A DNA stretch of 64,000 nucleotides from Mesorhizobium tianshanense (GCF_007830515.1 NZ_VLKT01000007.1:1-64000); one strand, 5' to 3'. Positions 8,485 to 17,496 are shown, counted from the stretch's first letter. Translations and numbers: made by a program. The notes: a model not told the origin generated them from the sequence alone.

Positions 8485-9552
8485 ATGAGCACGGTTGAAA
8501 GCCAGGAGACGGCAAGGCGCGGCAGCGCCCGTGCCGTCGCTGTCGCGTCGTCGATCGGCCGCTTCCTAGTCATCGCGATAACCACCTATCTCGGCCTTCT
8601 CGCCGTGACCTTCTTCATCGGCCGTGTCATCCCTATCGACCCGGTGCTGGCGGTGCTCGGCGACCGGGCGCCGGCCAATGTCGTCGAGCGCACCCGCCGC
8701 GAGATGGGCCTCGACCTGCCTCTGATCGAGCAGTTCTATATCTATGTCAGGAATGCCCTGAACGGCGATTTCGGTACGTCGGTGCTGACCACCAATCCTG
8801 TCATGACCGACATCCGCCGCGCCTTTCCGGCGACGATCGAACTGGCGACGCTGGGGACGCTGATCGGTTCGGTGATCGGCGTGCCGCTCGGCGTGCTGGC
8901 CGCGGTCCGGCGCGGCAGCATCATCGACCAGATCGTGCGCATCATCGGCCTGGTCGGTTACTCCGTGCCGATCTTCTGGCTGGGACTGCTGGCGCTCGTG
9001 CTGTTCTATGCCAGGCTGCAATGGGTGGCATTTCCCGGCCGCCTCGATATCGTCTACGAATACACCTTCACGCCAGTCACCGGCTTCTATCTTCTGGATG
9101 CGCTGTGGCAGCGGCAGTGGGACGTGTTTCGCGATGCGTTCCGCCACATCATCCTGCCGGCCTCGCTGCTCGGCTATTTTTCCCTCGCCTATATCAGCCG
9201 GATGACGCGCTCGTTCATGCTGAACGAGCTTGCCCAGGAATATATCGTCGCGGCGCGCGCCAAGGGCCTGTCGGAAACGCGCATCATCTGGGGCCATGCG
9301 TTACGCAACGCAGCGGTGCCGATGGTCACCGTCATCGCGCTTTCCTATGCCGGGCTGCTCGAAGGCTCGGTGCTGACCGAAACGGTGTTTTCCTGGCCGG
9401 GCATCGGCCTCTACATCACCAATTCCCTGCAGAACGCCGACATGAACGCCGTGCTCGGCGGCACCATCATCATCGGCTCGGTCTTCATTGGCATCAATCT
9501 CCTGTCCGACCTGCTCTACCGGGTGCTCGACCCAAGGACCAAGGTACGATGA
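8485..9552 (+). CDS. ABC transporter permease, DppB/OppB type
   Basis: The 355-aa inner-membrane protein has the N-terminal transmembrane segment and large periplasmic loop typical of DppB-like permeases ('VTFFIGRVIPIDPVLAVLGDRAP'). About five further hydrophobic segments follow. The cytoplasmic EAA loop ('EYIVAARAKGLSETRIIWGHALRNAAVP'), near residues 250-278, contacts the ATPase. It starts 18 bp after the binding-protein gene and overlaps the next permease by 4 bp (ATGA), so coupled translation is likely. Confidence 0.93.
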   Translation: MSTVESQETARRGSARAVAVASSIGRFLVIAITTYLGLLAVTFFIGRVIPIDPVLAVLGDRAPANVVERTRREMGLDLPLIEQFYIYVRNALNGDFGTSVLTTNPVMTDIRRAFPATIELATLGTLIGSVIGVPLGVLAAVRRGSIIDQIVRIIGLVGYSVPIFWLGLLALVLFYARLQWVAFPGRLDIVYEYTFTPVTGFYLLDALWQRQWDVFRDAFRHIILPASLLGYFSLAYISRMTRSFMLNELAQEYIVAARAKGLSETRIIWGHALRNAAVPMVTVIALSYAGLLEGSVLTETVFSWPGIGLYITNSLQNADMNAVLGGTIIIGSVFIGINLLSDLLYRVLDPRTKVR

Positions 9553-10469
9553 GCGCTGAGGCGATACAAAGCCGTCGCGACTGGCTGCTCAGCGAGCGGC
9601 CGGCCTCGCGCATGCAGGCAAGGCTCGGCCGCACCTATGTCGCGTGGCGCCGCTTTTCCGCCAACCGCCTGGCGTTTCTCGGTCTGCTCATCATCATCGC
9701 CTTGCTTGTGGTCGCGGCCCTTGCCGATGTGCTGGCGCCCTATTCGCCGACAGTCGGCGACTTGAAGGGTTCGCGGCTGCTGGCGCCGAGTGCCGCGCAC
9801 TGGTTCGGCACCGACGACCTCGGCCGCGACATCCTTTCGCGCGTCATCTTCGGCTCGCGGTGGACGCTCTACGTCGTCATTCTCGTGGCCATCATCGCCG
9901 CCCCCATCGGCCTGCTGGTCGGCACGGTCGCCGGCTATGCCGGCGGCTGGGTCGATGCGATCCTGATGCGCATCACCGACATCTTTCTGGCCTTTCCGAA
10001 GCTGATCCTGGCGCTGGCCTTCGTCGCCGCACTCGGCCCCGGCATCGAGAATGCGGTGCTCGCCATCGCCATCACCTCATGGCCGCCCTATGCCCGCATT
10101 GCACGTGCCGAAACGCTCACCGTGCGCAATTCGGATTACATCAAGGCGGTGCAGTTGATGGGCGCCTCGCCGTTCCGCATCGTGCTGCGCCACATCATGC
10201 CGCTCTGCATCTCCTCGCTGATCATCAGGGTGACGCTCGACATGGCCGGCATCATCCTGACCGCCGCCGGTCTCGGCTTCCTCGGCCTCGGCGCGCAGCC
10301 GCCGCTGCCGGAATGGGGGGCGATGATCGCCTCGGGCCGCCGCTTCGTGCTCGACCAATGGTGGGTGGCCGGCGCACCGGGCTTTGCCATCCTCATCGTC
10401 AGCCTCGGCTTCAACCTGCTCGGCGACGGCCTGCGCGACGCGCTCGACCCCCGAAGTGGCGATCAATGA
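9549..10469 (+). CDS. ABC transporter permease, DppC/OppC type
   Basis: The 306-aa partner permease has the N-terminal DppC-family cytoplasmic stretch ('RTYVAWRRFSANRLAFLGLLIIIALLVVAALADVLAPYSP') and the conserved 'HWFGTDDLGRDILSRVIFGSR'. The EAA loop is 'DYIKAVQLMGASPFRIVLRHIMP'. It forms the membrane channel with the upstream permease. The start ATG overlaps the previous stop by 4 bp. The open frame extends much further upstream as an overlapping shadow, so the ATGA overlap decides the start. Confidence 0.93.
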   Translation: MSAEAIQSRRDWLLSERPASRMQARLGRTYVAWRRFSANRLAFLGLLIIIALLVVAALADVLAPYSPTVGDLKGSRLLAPSAAHWFGTDDLGRDILSRVIFGSRWTLYVVILVAIIAAPIGLLVGTVAGYAGGWVDAILMRITDIFLAFPKLILALAFVAALGPGIENAVLAIAITSWPPYARIARAETLTVRNSDYIKAVQLMGASPFRIVLRHIMPLCISSLIIRVTLDMAGIILTAAGLGFLGLGAQPPLPEWGAMIASGRRFVLDQWWVAGAPGFAILIVSLGFNLLGDGLRDALDPRSGDQ

Positions 10470-11329
10470 GCGGCGACCGCAATAAGCAGCGATCAATGAG
10501 CACGCTTCTCGACGTCGACGACCTTCGCGTCACCTTCCCGACGCGCACCGGCCTGATCGAGGCGGTGCGCGGCGTCTCCTTCTCGCTTGGCCGCGAACGG
10601 CTCGGCATCGTCGGCGAGAGCGGTTCCGGCAAGTCGCAGACCGGCCGCGCCATCATGGGCCTGACCCCGCCGCAGGCCGAGGTCACCGCCGGGAAACTCG
10701 CTTTCGACGGCATCGACCTGCTCGCGGCGTCGCCCCGCGACCGCCGGTCGCTGCGCGGCAAGCGCATCGCCATGATCCTGCAGGATCCGAAATACTCGCT
10801 CGACCCGGTGATGAGCATCGGCCGCCAGATCGTCGAGACGCTGCGCACGCATGAGAAGGTCGGCAAGGCGGAGGCACGCGACCGCGCGCTCGCCATGCTG
10901 GAGGCGGTGCAGATCCGCGACCCGACCCGCGTCTTCGGCCTGCATCCGCACGAGGTTTCGGGCGGCATGGGCCAGCGCGCCATGATTGCCATGATGCTGA
11001 TCGCCGGGCCGGAAATGATGATCGCCGACGAGCCGACTTCGGCGCTCGACGTCACCGTGCAGCTCGATGTGCTGAACATCCTCGACAAACTGGTCAGCGA
11101 GCGCGGCATGGGGCTGATCTTCATCTCGCATGACCTGCGCCTGGTCTCGTCCTTCTGCGACCGCGTCATCGTCATGTATGCCGGCAAGGTGGTCGAGCAG
11201 ATCAAGGCGTCGGAGCTCCGCGACGCCCAGCATCCCTACACGCGCGGCCTGCTCAACTGCATGCCCAGGATCGGCTTCGAACGCCACCCGCTGCCGGTGC
11301 TCGACCGCAAGCCGGAGTGGGCGGCATGA
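10466..11329 (+). CDS. ABC transporter ATP-binding protein, DppD/OppD type
   Basis: About 287 aa. It has Walker A 'GESGSGKS', the signature region 'HEVSGGMGQRAMIAMM', Walker B 'EMMIADEPTSALD' and the H-loop 'LIFISHDL'. A short C-terminal oligopeptide-transporter-type extension ('LLNCMPRIGFERHPLPVLDRKPEW') follows. It powers the importer together with the next gene. Two starts are possible: ATG10466 overlaps the previous stop (ATGA) and ATG10496 gives the more usual N-terminus 'MSTLLDVDDL'. The sequence 'gcgatcaatgagc' is present at both, so the two starts come from a 30-bp-spaced duplication. Confidence 0.92.
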   Translation: MSGDRNKQRSMSTLLDVDDLRVTFPTRTGLIEAVRGVSFSLGRERLGIVGESGSGKSQTGRAIMGLTPPQAEVTAGKLAFDGIDLLAASPRDRRSLRGKRIAMILQDPKYSLDPVMSIGRQIVETLRTHEKVGKAEARDRALAMLEAVQIRDPTRVFGLHPHEVSGGMGQRAMIAMMLIAGPEMMIADEPTSALDVTVQLDVLNILDKLVSERGMGLIFISHDLRLVSSFCDRVIVMYAGKVVEQIKASELRDAQHPYTRGLLNCMPRIGFERHPLPVLDRKPEWAA

Positions 11330-12075
11330 ATGCGGCCCTTTCCATCGACGGGCTGGAGGTGGTCTTCGACCGCTTTCGCGCGCTGAAGGGCGTCAGCCTT
11401 GAGGTGAAGTCTGGCGAATCCTTCGGCCTGGTCGGGGAGTCCGGCTCCGGCAAGTCGACGTTGCTGAGGGCAATCGCCGGCCTCGCGCCGGCCGCTTCGG
11501 GCACCATCGCCGTCAACGGCAAGAGCCTCGGCGCACGTCGCGATAAGGCGTTCTATCGCGAGGTGCAGATGGTCTTCCAGGATCCGTACGGCTCGCTGCA
11601 CCCACGCCAGACCGTCGACCGCCTGCTGCAGGAGCCGCTCGCCATCCACGGCTTTGCCGATGGTGAGAAGCGCATCCAGCGGGCGCTGGACGAGGTCGGC
11701 CTGGGGACCGGCTTCCGCTTCCGCTATTCGCATCAATTGTCAGGCGGCCAGCGCCAGCGCGTGGCGATCGCTCGCGCCCTGATCCTCGAACCGTCGATCC
11801 TGCTGCTCGACGAGCCGACCTCGGCGCTCGATGCCTCGGTGCAGGCGGAAGTGCTCAACCTGCTGGAAGAGATCAGGCGACGGCGCAAGCTGACCTTCCT
11901 GATGGTCAGCCACGACCTCGCAATCATCACCCATATGTGCGAGCGGCTCATGGTGATGCAGAACGGCGAGGCGGTGGAAAACCTCACGGCAGCCCAACTT
12001 GTCGGGCACCGCGCGACCAAGGACTACACGCGCAACCTCTTGCGGGCGAGCGATGGGTTTGTGCGGACGGCGTGA
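11326..12075 (+). CDS. ABC transporter ATP-binding protein, DppF/OppF type
   Basis: The 249-aa second ATPase has Walker A 'GESGSGKSTLLRAI', Q-loop 'MVFQDPYGSLHPRQTV' (typical of DppF), signature 'LSGGQRQRVAIARAL', Walker B 'ILLLDEPTSALD' and H-loop 'LMVSHDL'. It lacks the long C-terminal domain of OppD/F proteins. It overlaps the previous gene by 4 bp and is the last gene of the five-gene importer. The aminotransferase starts 158 bp later and may be separately transcribed. Confidence 0.92.
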   Translation: MNAALSIDGLEVVFDRFRALKGVSLEVKSGESFGLVGESGSGKSTLLRAIAGLAPAASGTIAVNGKSLGARRDKAFYREVQMVFQDPYGSLHPRQTVDRLLQEPLAIHGFADGEKRIQRALDEVGLGTGFRFRYSHQLSGGQRQRVAIARALILEPSILLLDEPTSALDASVQAEVLNLLEEIRRRRKLTFLMVSHDLAIITHMCERLMVMQNGEAVENLTAAQLVGHRATKDYTRNLLRASDGFVRTA

Positions 12076-12233
12076 ATCAAATTTCAGTTGTCCGCGTCGT
12101 ATTCCTTCGCGCATTGACGGCGGCAGGCCCAATGACCCGGCGGCGGTGCCAACTTGAGGAAAACATGAAATAGGGCCAGAAGTCGTCCGAGCCATCATCA
12201 ACGAGACGGGCGCCGGCCCGGCGAGGGACGAAA

Positions 12234-13511
12234 ATGAAGAATTCAGCCATTTCCGAACGCAAGAACCAGTCGATCTCGCGCGGCGTCGGCATGACCACGC
12301 AGATCTATGCCGATCGCGCCGAAAACTCGGAGATCTGGGACGTCGAAGGCCGCCGCTACATCGACTTTTCGTCCGGCATCGCCGTCGTCAACACCGGCCA
12401 CCGCCACCCGAAGGTGATCGAGGCGGTCAAGGCGCAGCTCGACCGCTTCACCCACACCTGCCACCAGGTGGTGCCCTATGAGAGCTATGTCAGGCTGGCC
12501 GAACGGCTGAACGGCATGCTGCCGGGCAAGTTCGACAAGAAGACGATCTTCGTCACCACCGGCGCCGAGGCGGTGGAGAACGCCATCAAGATCGCCCGCA
12601 ACGCTACCGGCCGGCCGGCGGTCATCGCCTTTGCCGGCGGCTTCCACGGCCGCACCTTCATGGGCATGGCGCTGACCGGCAAGGTCGTGCCCTACAAGGT
12701 CGGCTTCGGCGCCATGCCGGCCGATGTCTTCCACGCGCCGTTCCCGGTGGCGCTGCACGGGGTCACCGTCGCCGATTCGCTGGCCGCCCTCGACCGCCTG
12801 TTCAAGGCCGATGTCGACCCGGCCCGCGTCGCCGCCATCATCGTCGAGCCGGTGCAGGGCGAGGGCGGCTTCTACGAGGCGCCGCGCGACTTCATGACGG
12901 CGTTGCGCAAGATCTGCGACCAGCACGGCATGCTGTTGATCGCCGACGAGGTGCAAACCGGTTTTGCCCGCACCGGCAAGATGTTCGCCATGGATCATCA
13001 CGAGGTGGCGCCCGACATCACCACCATGGCCAAGAGCCTGGCCGGCGGATTTCCGCTGTCGGCGGTCACCGGCCGCGCCGAGATCATGGATGCGCCCAAC
13101 CCCGGCGGGCTCGGCGGCACCTATGGCGGCAGCCCGACCGGCGTCGCCGCAGCACACGCCGTGCTCGACGTGATCGAGGAGGAAAAGCTTTGCGACCGCG
13201 CCAACACGCTGGGCGCGCGCCTGAAGCAGCGGCTGCAATCGATCCGCGACGACACGCCGGAGATCGTCGATATCAGAGGCCCCGGTTTCATGAACGCGGT
13301 CGAATTCAACGATGTGAAGAAGGGCCTGCCGTCGGCGGAGATCGCCAATGCGGTCCGGCTGAAGGCGCTCGACAAGGGCCTGATCCTGCTCACCTGCGGC
13401 GTCTACGGCAATGTCATCCGCTTCCTGGCACCGATCACCATCCAGGACGGCGTGATGAACGAAGCGCTCGACATCCTGGAAAGCGCGATCCGCGAGGTCC
13501 GCACCGCCTGA
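12234..13511 (+). CDS. gabT: 4-aminobutyrate aminotransferase-like class III aminotransferase
   Basis: The 425-aa PLP-dependent enzyme has the class III pattern. Marks are 'FSSGIAVVNTGHRHPKV', 'TTGAEAVENAIKIARNATGR', 'AFAGGFHGRTFMGMALTGK', 'PVQGEGGFYEAP', 'DEVQTGFARTGKMFAMDH', and the Schiff-base Lys in 'TTMAKSLAGGFPLSAVTGR' (~residue 268). GabT transfers the amino group of GABA to 2-oxoglutarate, yielding succinate semialdehyde. Length and motifs fit GabT well, but related omega-amino acid transaminases share them, so substrate is inferred. It follows the ABC importer on the same strand, suggesting uptake plus catabolism of an amino compound. The ATG is preceded by 'gcgaggga'. Confidence 0.85.
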   Translation: MKNSAISERKNQSISRGVGMTTQIYADRAENSEIWDVEGRRYIDFSSGIAVVNTGHRHPKVIEAVKAQLDRFTHTCHQVVPYESYVRLAERLNGMLPGKFDKKTIFVTTGAEAVENAIKIARNATGRPAVIAFAGGFHGRTFMGMALTGKVVPYKVGFGAMPADVFHAPFPVALHGVTVADSLAALDRLFKADVDPARVAAIIVEPVQGEGGFYEAPRDFMTALRKICDQHGMLLIADEVQTGFARTGKMFAMDHHEVAPDITTMAKSLAGGFPLSAVTGRAEIMDAPNPGGLGGTYGGSPTGVAAAHAVLDVIEEEKLCDRANTLGARLKQRLQSIRDDTPEIVDIRGPGFMNAVEFNDVKKGLPSAEIANAVRLKALDKGLILLTCGVYGNVIRFLAPITIQDGVMNEALDILESAIREVRTA

Positions 13512-13662
13512 CCCTCGTCTGCTCCGGGATGTGGTGAGATTCGGGTCAGGCCGAATCGAGAATGGTGGGTTCCGAGAACCGGAACGGAGCGTACTTTTGG
13601 GTGCGTGAGTACCGGAAGCGCAGGAAACCGCCGTTCGCAGGCCGGCTGAACATCAACATATC

Positions 13663-14916
13663 CTATTCAGCGGCGCGGACAGGCTCCTCCTGCTGGAAGG
13701 CGGCGACCGCCGCCTTCAGGCCGTCCGGTCCTGCCGCAACCGTCTGCGGCGTCGGCGAGAAGCCGGCGCCGAGCATCTTGCGGCCAAGCATGTGGTCGCC
13801 GGGGCGATTGACCGATTCGATGCCAAGCAGCCGGTTTGCCGCATAGTGGTAGATGGAGAATCTGTTCTCGTTGACGTCGCCCAGCACGACATGGCTGTCG
13901 CCGCCCGAAATCAAGCCGACCATTTGCAGCTTCATGTCGCCGATATCGGACCAGAACCATGGCACCGCCGCAAAGGCGTCCGCTTGGCCGAGGATGGTGC
14001 GCGCGGCAAGGCGCGCCTGATCGGTCGCATTCTGCACCGATTCCAGCCGCACATCGCCGCCGGTGAGCCAATGCCGGTAGGAGGCGGCATCGCCGATGGC
14101 AAGGATTTCGGGCACAGAAGTGCGCATCTGCTGGTCGACGCGGATGCCGTTGGCGGTAGTAATACCCGCAGCTTCGGCCAGTTCGACATTGGGCACGACG
14201 CCGATGCCGATGACGACCATCTGCGCCGGTAGGCGCTCGCCGCTTGCGGTGATCGCAGCCGAGACACGGCCGTTCTCGCCTTCGAGCCGCGCAATCGTCG
14301 TGCCGGTGAGGATGCGGACACCAGTCGCTTCCAGCCGCTGGCGCACATGGCTGGCGATGACCGGCGCCACTGCCCGGCCGAGCAGCCGGTCGACCGCCTC
14401 GACCACGGTGACCTTGCGGCCGGCCGCTTTGAGCGTCGCGGCGATCTCCAGTCCGATGAAGCCGCCGCCAAGGATCACGACATCCTCGCTCCGTGCACTC
14501 AAATCGCGGACCAGTCGCGCGTCGGCGAGCGAGCGCAGCGACACCACGCCTGAAAGATCCGACCCCGGCAGCGGCAGGATGCGCGGCCGCGAACCGGTCG
14601 CCAGGATCAGCCGGTCGAATGCCAGCGAGCCGCCACCCGATAGTTCCAGCCTGCGGCCCCTGGCATCGATGCGGTCGACCCTGATGCCCGGCCGGTAGCC
14701 GATCGCGCTGCCGCTATAAAAGGCCTCGCCGCGTAGCGGCTGCGGTTTGGCCTCTCCATCCTTGATAAAGGTCTTCGACAGCGGCGGCTTGTGGTAGGGC
14801 AGTTCGTTTTCGTCGCTGACGAGGATCACGGGCCCGTCGTAACCGTCCTCGCGCAGGCTGGCGGCCGCTTGCACGCCCGCGTGACCCGCACCGACAATGA
14901 CCACACCGTTTTTCAT
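13663..14916 (-). CDS. FAD-dependent ferredoxin/rubredoxin reductase-like oxidoreductase
   Basis: The 417-aa protein is a two-dinucleotide-binding-domain flavoprotein: FAD motif 'VIVGAGHAGVQAA' at the N-terminus, 'PYHKPPLSK', 'LILATGSRPR', NAD(P)H motif 'VVILGGGFIGLEIAATL' (~residue 145) and the second FAD motif 'VPEILAIGDAA' (~275). A C-terminal reductase domain follows. This is the architecture of putidaredoxin/rhodocoxin-type reductases that pass electrons from NAD(P)H to a small iron-sulphur protein. It is transcribed away from the iron operon and shares the 444-bp intergenic region that contains the ICE palindrome. A role as reductant for the downstream Bfd is attractive but unproven. 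Confidence 0.85.
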   Translation of the reverse strand: MKNGVVIVGAGHAGVQAAASLREDGYDGPVILVSDENELPYHKPPLSKTFIKDGEAKPQPLRGEAFYSGSAIGYRPGIRVDRIDARGRRLELSGGGSLAFDRLILATGSRPRILPLPGSDLSGVVSLRSLADARLVRDLSARSEDVVILGGGFIGLEIAATLKAAGRKVTVVEAVDRLLGRAVAPVIASHVRQRLEATGVRILTGTTIARLEGENGRVSAAITASGERLPAQMVVIGIGVVPNVELAEAAGITTANGIRVDQQMRTSVPEILAIGDAASYRHWLTGGDVRLESVQNATDQARLAARTILGQADAFAAVPWFWSDIGDMKLQMVGLISGGDSHVVLGDVNENRFSIYHYAANRLLGIESVNRPGDHMLGRKMLGAGFSPTPQTVAAGPDGLKAAVAAFQQEEPVRAAE

Positions 14917-15064
14917 CGCAGCCCCAATTCTTCATCCAAGTCTAGAACGTCTCGCCAAGTGGCGATTGTCTGACGCCGCCGCAAGACCGCTTTTGCGGGT
15001 CGCACCCGGAATGGCGGTCTGTCAATCGTCTCGTTCGACGGCGACATGGTAAATATGGCTAAAG

Positions 15065-15094
15065 TTGACACTTGCAGTTTAGAATAATTCTAAA
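15065..15094 (+). promoter_or_regulatory. Candidate promoter of the iron operon
   Basis: TTGACA (15065-15070), an 18-bp spacer and TCTAAA (15089-15094) give a sigma-70-like promoter directed toward the imelysin operon. The ICE palindrome begins 4 bp after the -35 box and covers the -10, an arrangement expected for repression by Irr. The transcript would have a ~260-nt leader containing the small ORF at 15227. Confidence 0.5.
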
Positions 15095-15097
15095 CTG
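15075..15097. promoter_or_regulatory. ICE motif / Irr box
   Basis: A perfect 23-bp palindrome with arms 'cagtttagaat' and 'attctaaactg' around a central A. It contains the iron control element pattern TTTAGAA-N3-TTCTAAA known as the Irr-binding site in rhizobia. The neighbouring genes (bacterioferritin, Bfd, imelysins) are iron genes and irr itself is at 49.05 kb. The regulator assignment rests on motif knowledge; binding was not tested here. Confidence 0.85.
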
Positions 15098-15226
15098 TTG
15101 TTTCAATTGGCTTTTCTCTCTGAAATCGGTTGACTTCCGCCCCCTTCATCGCTTTATGAGAGCTTGCGCGTCAAGCGCATCCCTTTGATGTCTGGGCCTT
15201 GAACCCTTTCGATTGGAGGCATTTCG

Positions 15227-15340
15227 ATGTCTTTCTTCTGCGAACCGCGCCATGCCGCGGTCTGTTTTCCGCCAGATGGCATGGACCTGCCTTGGCGCCG
15301 ATTGCCTGCCGACGCGCCTTTGGCGCCGGCATTTCACTGA
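15227..15340 (+). CDS. Candidate 37-aa small ORF / leader peptide upstream of imelysin
   Basis: A short frame begins at ATG15227 with a strong ribosome binding site ('ttggagg', 7 nt before the ATG) and ends at TGA 15338-15340. That is 20 bp before the imelysin ATG, and the imelysin ribosome binding site lies just after its stop. The peptide reads M-S-F-F-C-E-P-R-H-A-A-V-C-F-P-P-D and ends 'LPADAPLAPAFH'. It has two Cys, two His and several Pro, and no signal peptide. It resembles no protein I know. It could be a translated leader controlling the operon or a real small protein; equally it could be fortuitous. Confidence 0.4.
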   Translation: MSFFCEPRHAAVCFPPDGMDLPWRRLPADAPLAPAFH

Positions 15341-15360
15341 ATTCCGAGGAGATGACAATC

Positions 15361-16659
15361 ATGAGAGCGATGATCACGGCACGGTATGGCAGGCTCGCCG
15401 CGATCGGCGCCACGGCGGCATTGACGGCGGCGATATTCGTGTTGCCGGCCAAGGCGGAAACCGATGCGAAGGCGGTCATCAAGACCTATTCCGACATTGC
15501 GCTCGCCAAATATGAGGATTCCCTGACCACGGCACAGGCGCTCGACAAGGCCGTCGACGCGCTGCTCGCCAAGCCTTCGGAGGAAACGCTGACCGCCGCC
15601 CGCGAGGCCTGGAAAGCGTCGCGCGTTCCCTATCAGCAGACCGAAGTCTACCGCTTCGGCAACGCCATCGTCGACGACTGGGAAGGCAAGGTGAATGCCT
15701 GGCCGCTGGACGAAGGCCTGATTGACTATGTCGCCGAGAGCTACGGCACCGAGTCGGATGCGAATGCGCTCTACACCGCCAATGTGATCGCCAACAAATC
15801 GATCGAGATCAACGGCCAGAAGATCGACGCCACAGAGCTGACGCCCGAGTTCCTTTCCGGCACGCTGCAGGAGGCTGGCGGCATCGAATCCAATGTGGCG
15901 ACCGGCTATCACGCCATCGAATTCCTGCTGTGGGGCCAGGATCTGCACGGCACCGGCGCAGGTACTGGCGAACGGCCCTATACGGACTATGACCTCGCCA
16001 ACTGTACCGGCGGCAATTGCGATCGCCGGGCGCAGTACCTGAAGTCGGCGAGCGACCTTCTGGTTGCCGATCTGCAGGACATGGTCAACGACTGGAAGGA
16101 AGGTGGCGCCGCCCGCAAGAACCTTGTCGATGGCGAGCCGAAAGCCGGCATCTCGACCATCCTCACCGGCATGGGTTCGCTGTCCTATGGCGAACTCGCC
16201 GGCGAGCGCATGAAGCTCGGCCTGCTGCTGCACGATCCGGAAGAGGAGCACGACTGCTTCTCCGACAACACCTACGATTCCCATCTCTACGATGCCGTCG
16301 GCATCCGTACCGCCTATAGTGGCAGCTACACGCGCCTTGACGGCACGGTCGTCGAAGGGCCCTCGGTATCGGACATGGTCAAGGAAGCCGATTCGGCGAT
16401 CGACAAGGAACTGTCGGACAAACTGGATGCCACCGTCGCCAAGATGGAAGCCATCAAGGCGCGGGCGCTTGCCGGCGAGGCCTATGATCAGCAGATCGGA
16501 GAAGGCAACGCGGAAGGCAACGCCAACGTGCAGGCGGCGATCGACGCGCTGGTCGACCAGACCAAGTCGATCGAGCGCGCCGTCGGCACCCTGAAACTCA
16601 ATGCCATCGCCTTCGAGGGTTCGGACAGCCTCGATGCGCCAGACAAGGTATTCCAGTAA
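15361..16659 (+). CDS. Imelysin-family periplasmic iron-related protein
   Basis: The 432-aa precursor has a Sec signal peptide ending near 'VLPAKA' (residue ~32). The imelysin (peptidase M75-like) domain carries the GxHxxE motif in 'GYHAIEFLLWGQDLHGTG', plus 'AWKASRVPYQQTEVYRFGN', 'PLDEGLIDYV', and a C-terminal half-repeat 'ILTGMGSLSYGELAGERMKLGLL'. Imelysins such as IrpA are iron-regulated and thought to bind or help take up iron; the name's peptidase activity is doubtful for most. The start ATG15361 follows 'ccgaggag' at 8 nt. It is the first large gene of the ICE-controlled operon and is followed by bfd and bfr. Confidence 0.9.
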   Translation: MRAMITARYGRLAAIGATAALTAAIFVLPAKAETDAKAVIKTYSDIALAKYEDSLTTAQALDKAVDALLAKPSEETLTAAREAWKASRVPYQQTEVYRFGNAIVDDWEGKVNAWPLDEGLIDYVAESYGTESDANALYTANVIANKSIEINGQKIDATELTPEFLSGTLQEAGGIESNVATGYHAIEFLLWGQDLHGTGAGTGERPYTDYDLANCTGGNCDRRAQYLKSASDLLVADLQDMVNDWKEGGAARKNLVDGEPKAGISTILTGMGSLSYGELAGERMKLGLLLHDPEEEHDCFSDNTYDSHLYDAVGIRTAYSGSYTRLDGTVVEGPSVSDMVKEADSAIDKELSDKLDATVAKMEAIKARALAGEAYDQQIGEGNAEGNANVQAAIDALVDQTKSIERAVGTLKLNAIAFEGSDSLDAPDKVFQ

Positions 16660-16721
16660 GGCGTCAAAGCCGAGTATAAGCCACACGGCGCGGAGCAAGC
16701 GCCGTCAGCCAAGAGCAAACT

Positions 16722-17033
16722 ATGCTGATCTGCCATTGCAACATCATCACCGAGAAGGAGATTGAGCAGACGATCGTCGGGCTGCTGGATCAGGATCCCT
16801 GGCAGCTTATCGTGCCGGCGAAGATCTATCATGCCATGCAGAAGCGCGGTCGCTGTTGCGGCTGCTTCCCAAATGTGGTGGAAACGATCATTCGGGTAAC
16901 CGAAAATTACCATGCCCGCTCGGAGGCGAGCGGCGTGGACATCGTTTCACACCTGGATCGCGTCAGAGGCCTGCGCGTCCAATACGGGAGCAGTACCCAT
17001 GAAAGGCGAACAGCAGATCATCGAGCGGCTTAA
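16722..17033 (+). CDS. bfd: Bacterioferritin-associated ferredoxin-like [2Fe-2S] protein
   Basis: The 103-aa protein has the BFD-like four-cysteine arrangement C-x-C ('[16 protein letters not shown]') and C-x2-C ('[16 protein letters not shown]'), which holds a [2Fe-2S] cluster. Bfd docks on bacterioferritin and donates electrons to release stored iron. The C-terminal ~40 residues extend beyond the minimal Bfd fold. The last 35 bp overlap the start of the bacterioferritin gene in another frame, so the two are translationally linked. It lies 62 bp downstream of the imelysin. Confidence 0.9.
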   Translation: MLICHCNIITEKEIEQTIVGLLDQDPWQLIVPAKIYHAMQKRGRCCGCFPNVVETIIRVTENYHARSEASGVDIVSHLDRVRGLRVQYGSSTHERRTADHRAA

Positions 17034-17484
17034 CGAGGCTCTCTTTCTGGAACTCGGAGCGGTCAATCAGTACTGGGTACATTTCCGGCTGCTGGAGGAC
17101 TGGGGATACGCCAAGCTGGCAAAGAAGGAGCGCGCGGAATCGATCGAGGAGATGCACCATGCCGACCGGCTCGTGGCTCGCATCATCTTCCTTGAGGGTC
17201 ATCCGAACCTGCAGTCGGTAGCGCCGCTACGCATCGGACAGAATGTCAAGGAAGTGCTCGAATCCGACCTTGCCGGCGAGTATGACGCGCGTACCGCCTA
17301 CAAGCGGTCACGCGAGATTTGCGAAGAAGCAGGCGACTACGTGTCTATGAAGCTGTTCGAGGATTTGCTGTCCGACGAGGAAGGTCACATCGACTTCCTC
17401 GAGACGCAACTCGACCTGCTCGCCTCGATCGGCGAGGAAAAATACGGCCAGCTCAACGCCGCATCGGCCGACGAGGCGGAATAG
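16999..17484 (+). CDS. bfr: Bacterioferritin
   Basis: The 161-aa protein is a classic haem-containing bacterioferritin. Ferroxidase ligands are in the expected places: Glu18 ('[12 protein letters not shown]'), Glu51 and His54 ('[10 protein letters not shown]'), then Glu in 'DLAGEYDAR' and the Glu/His pair in '[15 protein letters not shown]'. Met52, which ligates the inter-subunit haem, is present. It assembles as a 24-mer that oxidises and stores iron in the cytosol. The start ATG16999 overlaps bfd by 35 bp; the frame upstream of it is not conserved-looking. Co-transcription with bfd and the imelysin under an Irr box is the expected rhizobial logic: iron storage is lowered when iron is scarce. 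Confidence 0.96.
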   Translation: MKGEQQIIERLNEALFLELGAVNQYWVHFRLLEDWGYAKLAKKERAESIEEMHHADRLVARIIFLEGHPNLQSVAPLRIGQNVKEVLESDLAGEYDARTAYKRSREICEEAGDYVSMKLFEDLLSDEEGHIDFLETQLDLLASIGEEKYGQLNAASADEAE

Positions 17485-17496
17485 GGACATGCGGGA

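Noticed and set aside
15334..16698. 454-codon minus-strand frame opposite the first imelysin
   Set aside because: Antisense shadow; the plus strand encodes a clear signal peptide and imelysin motifs.
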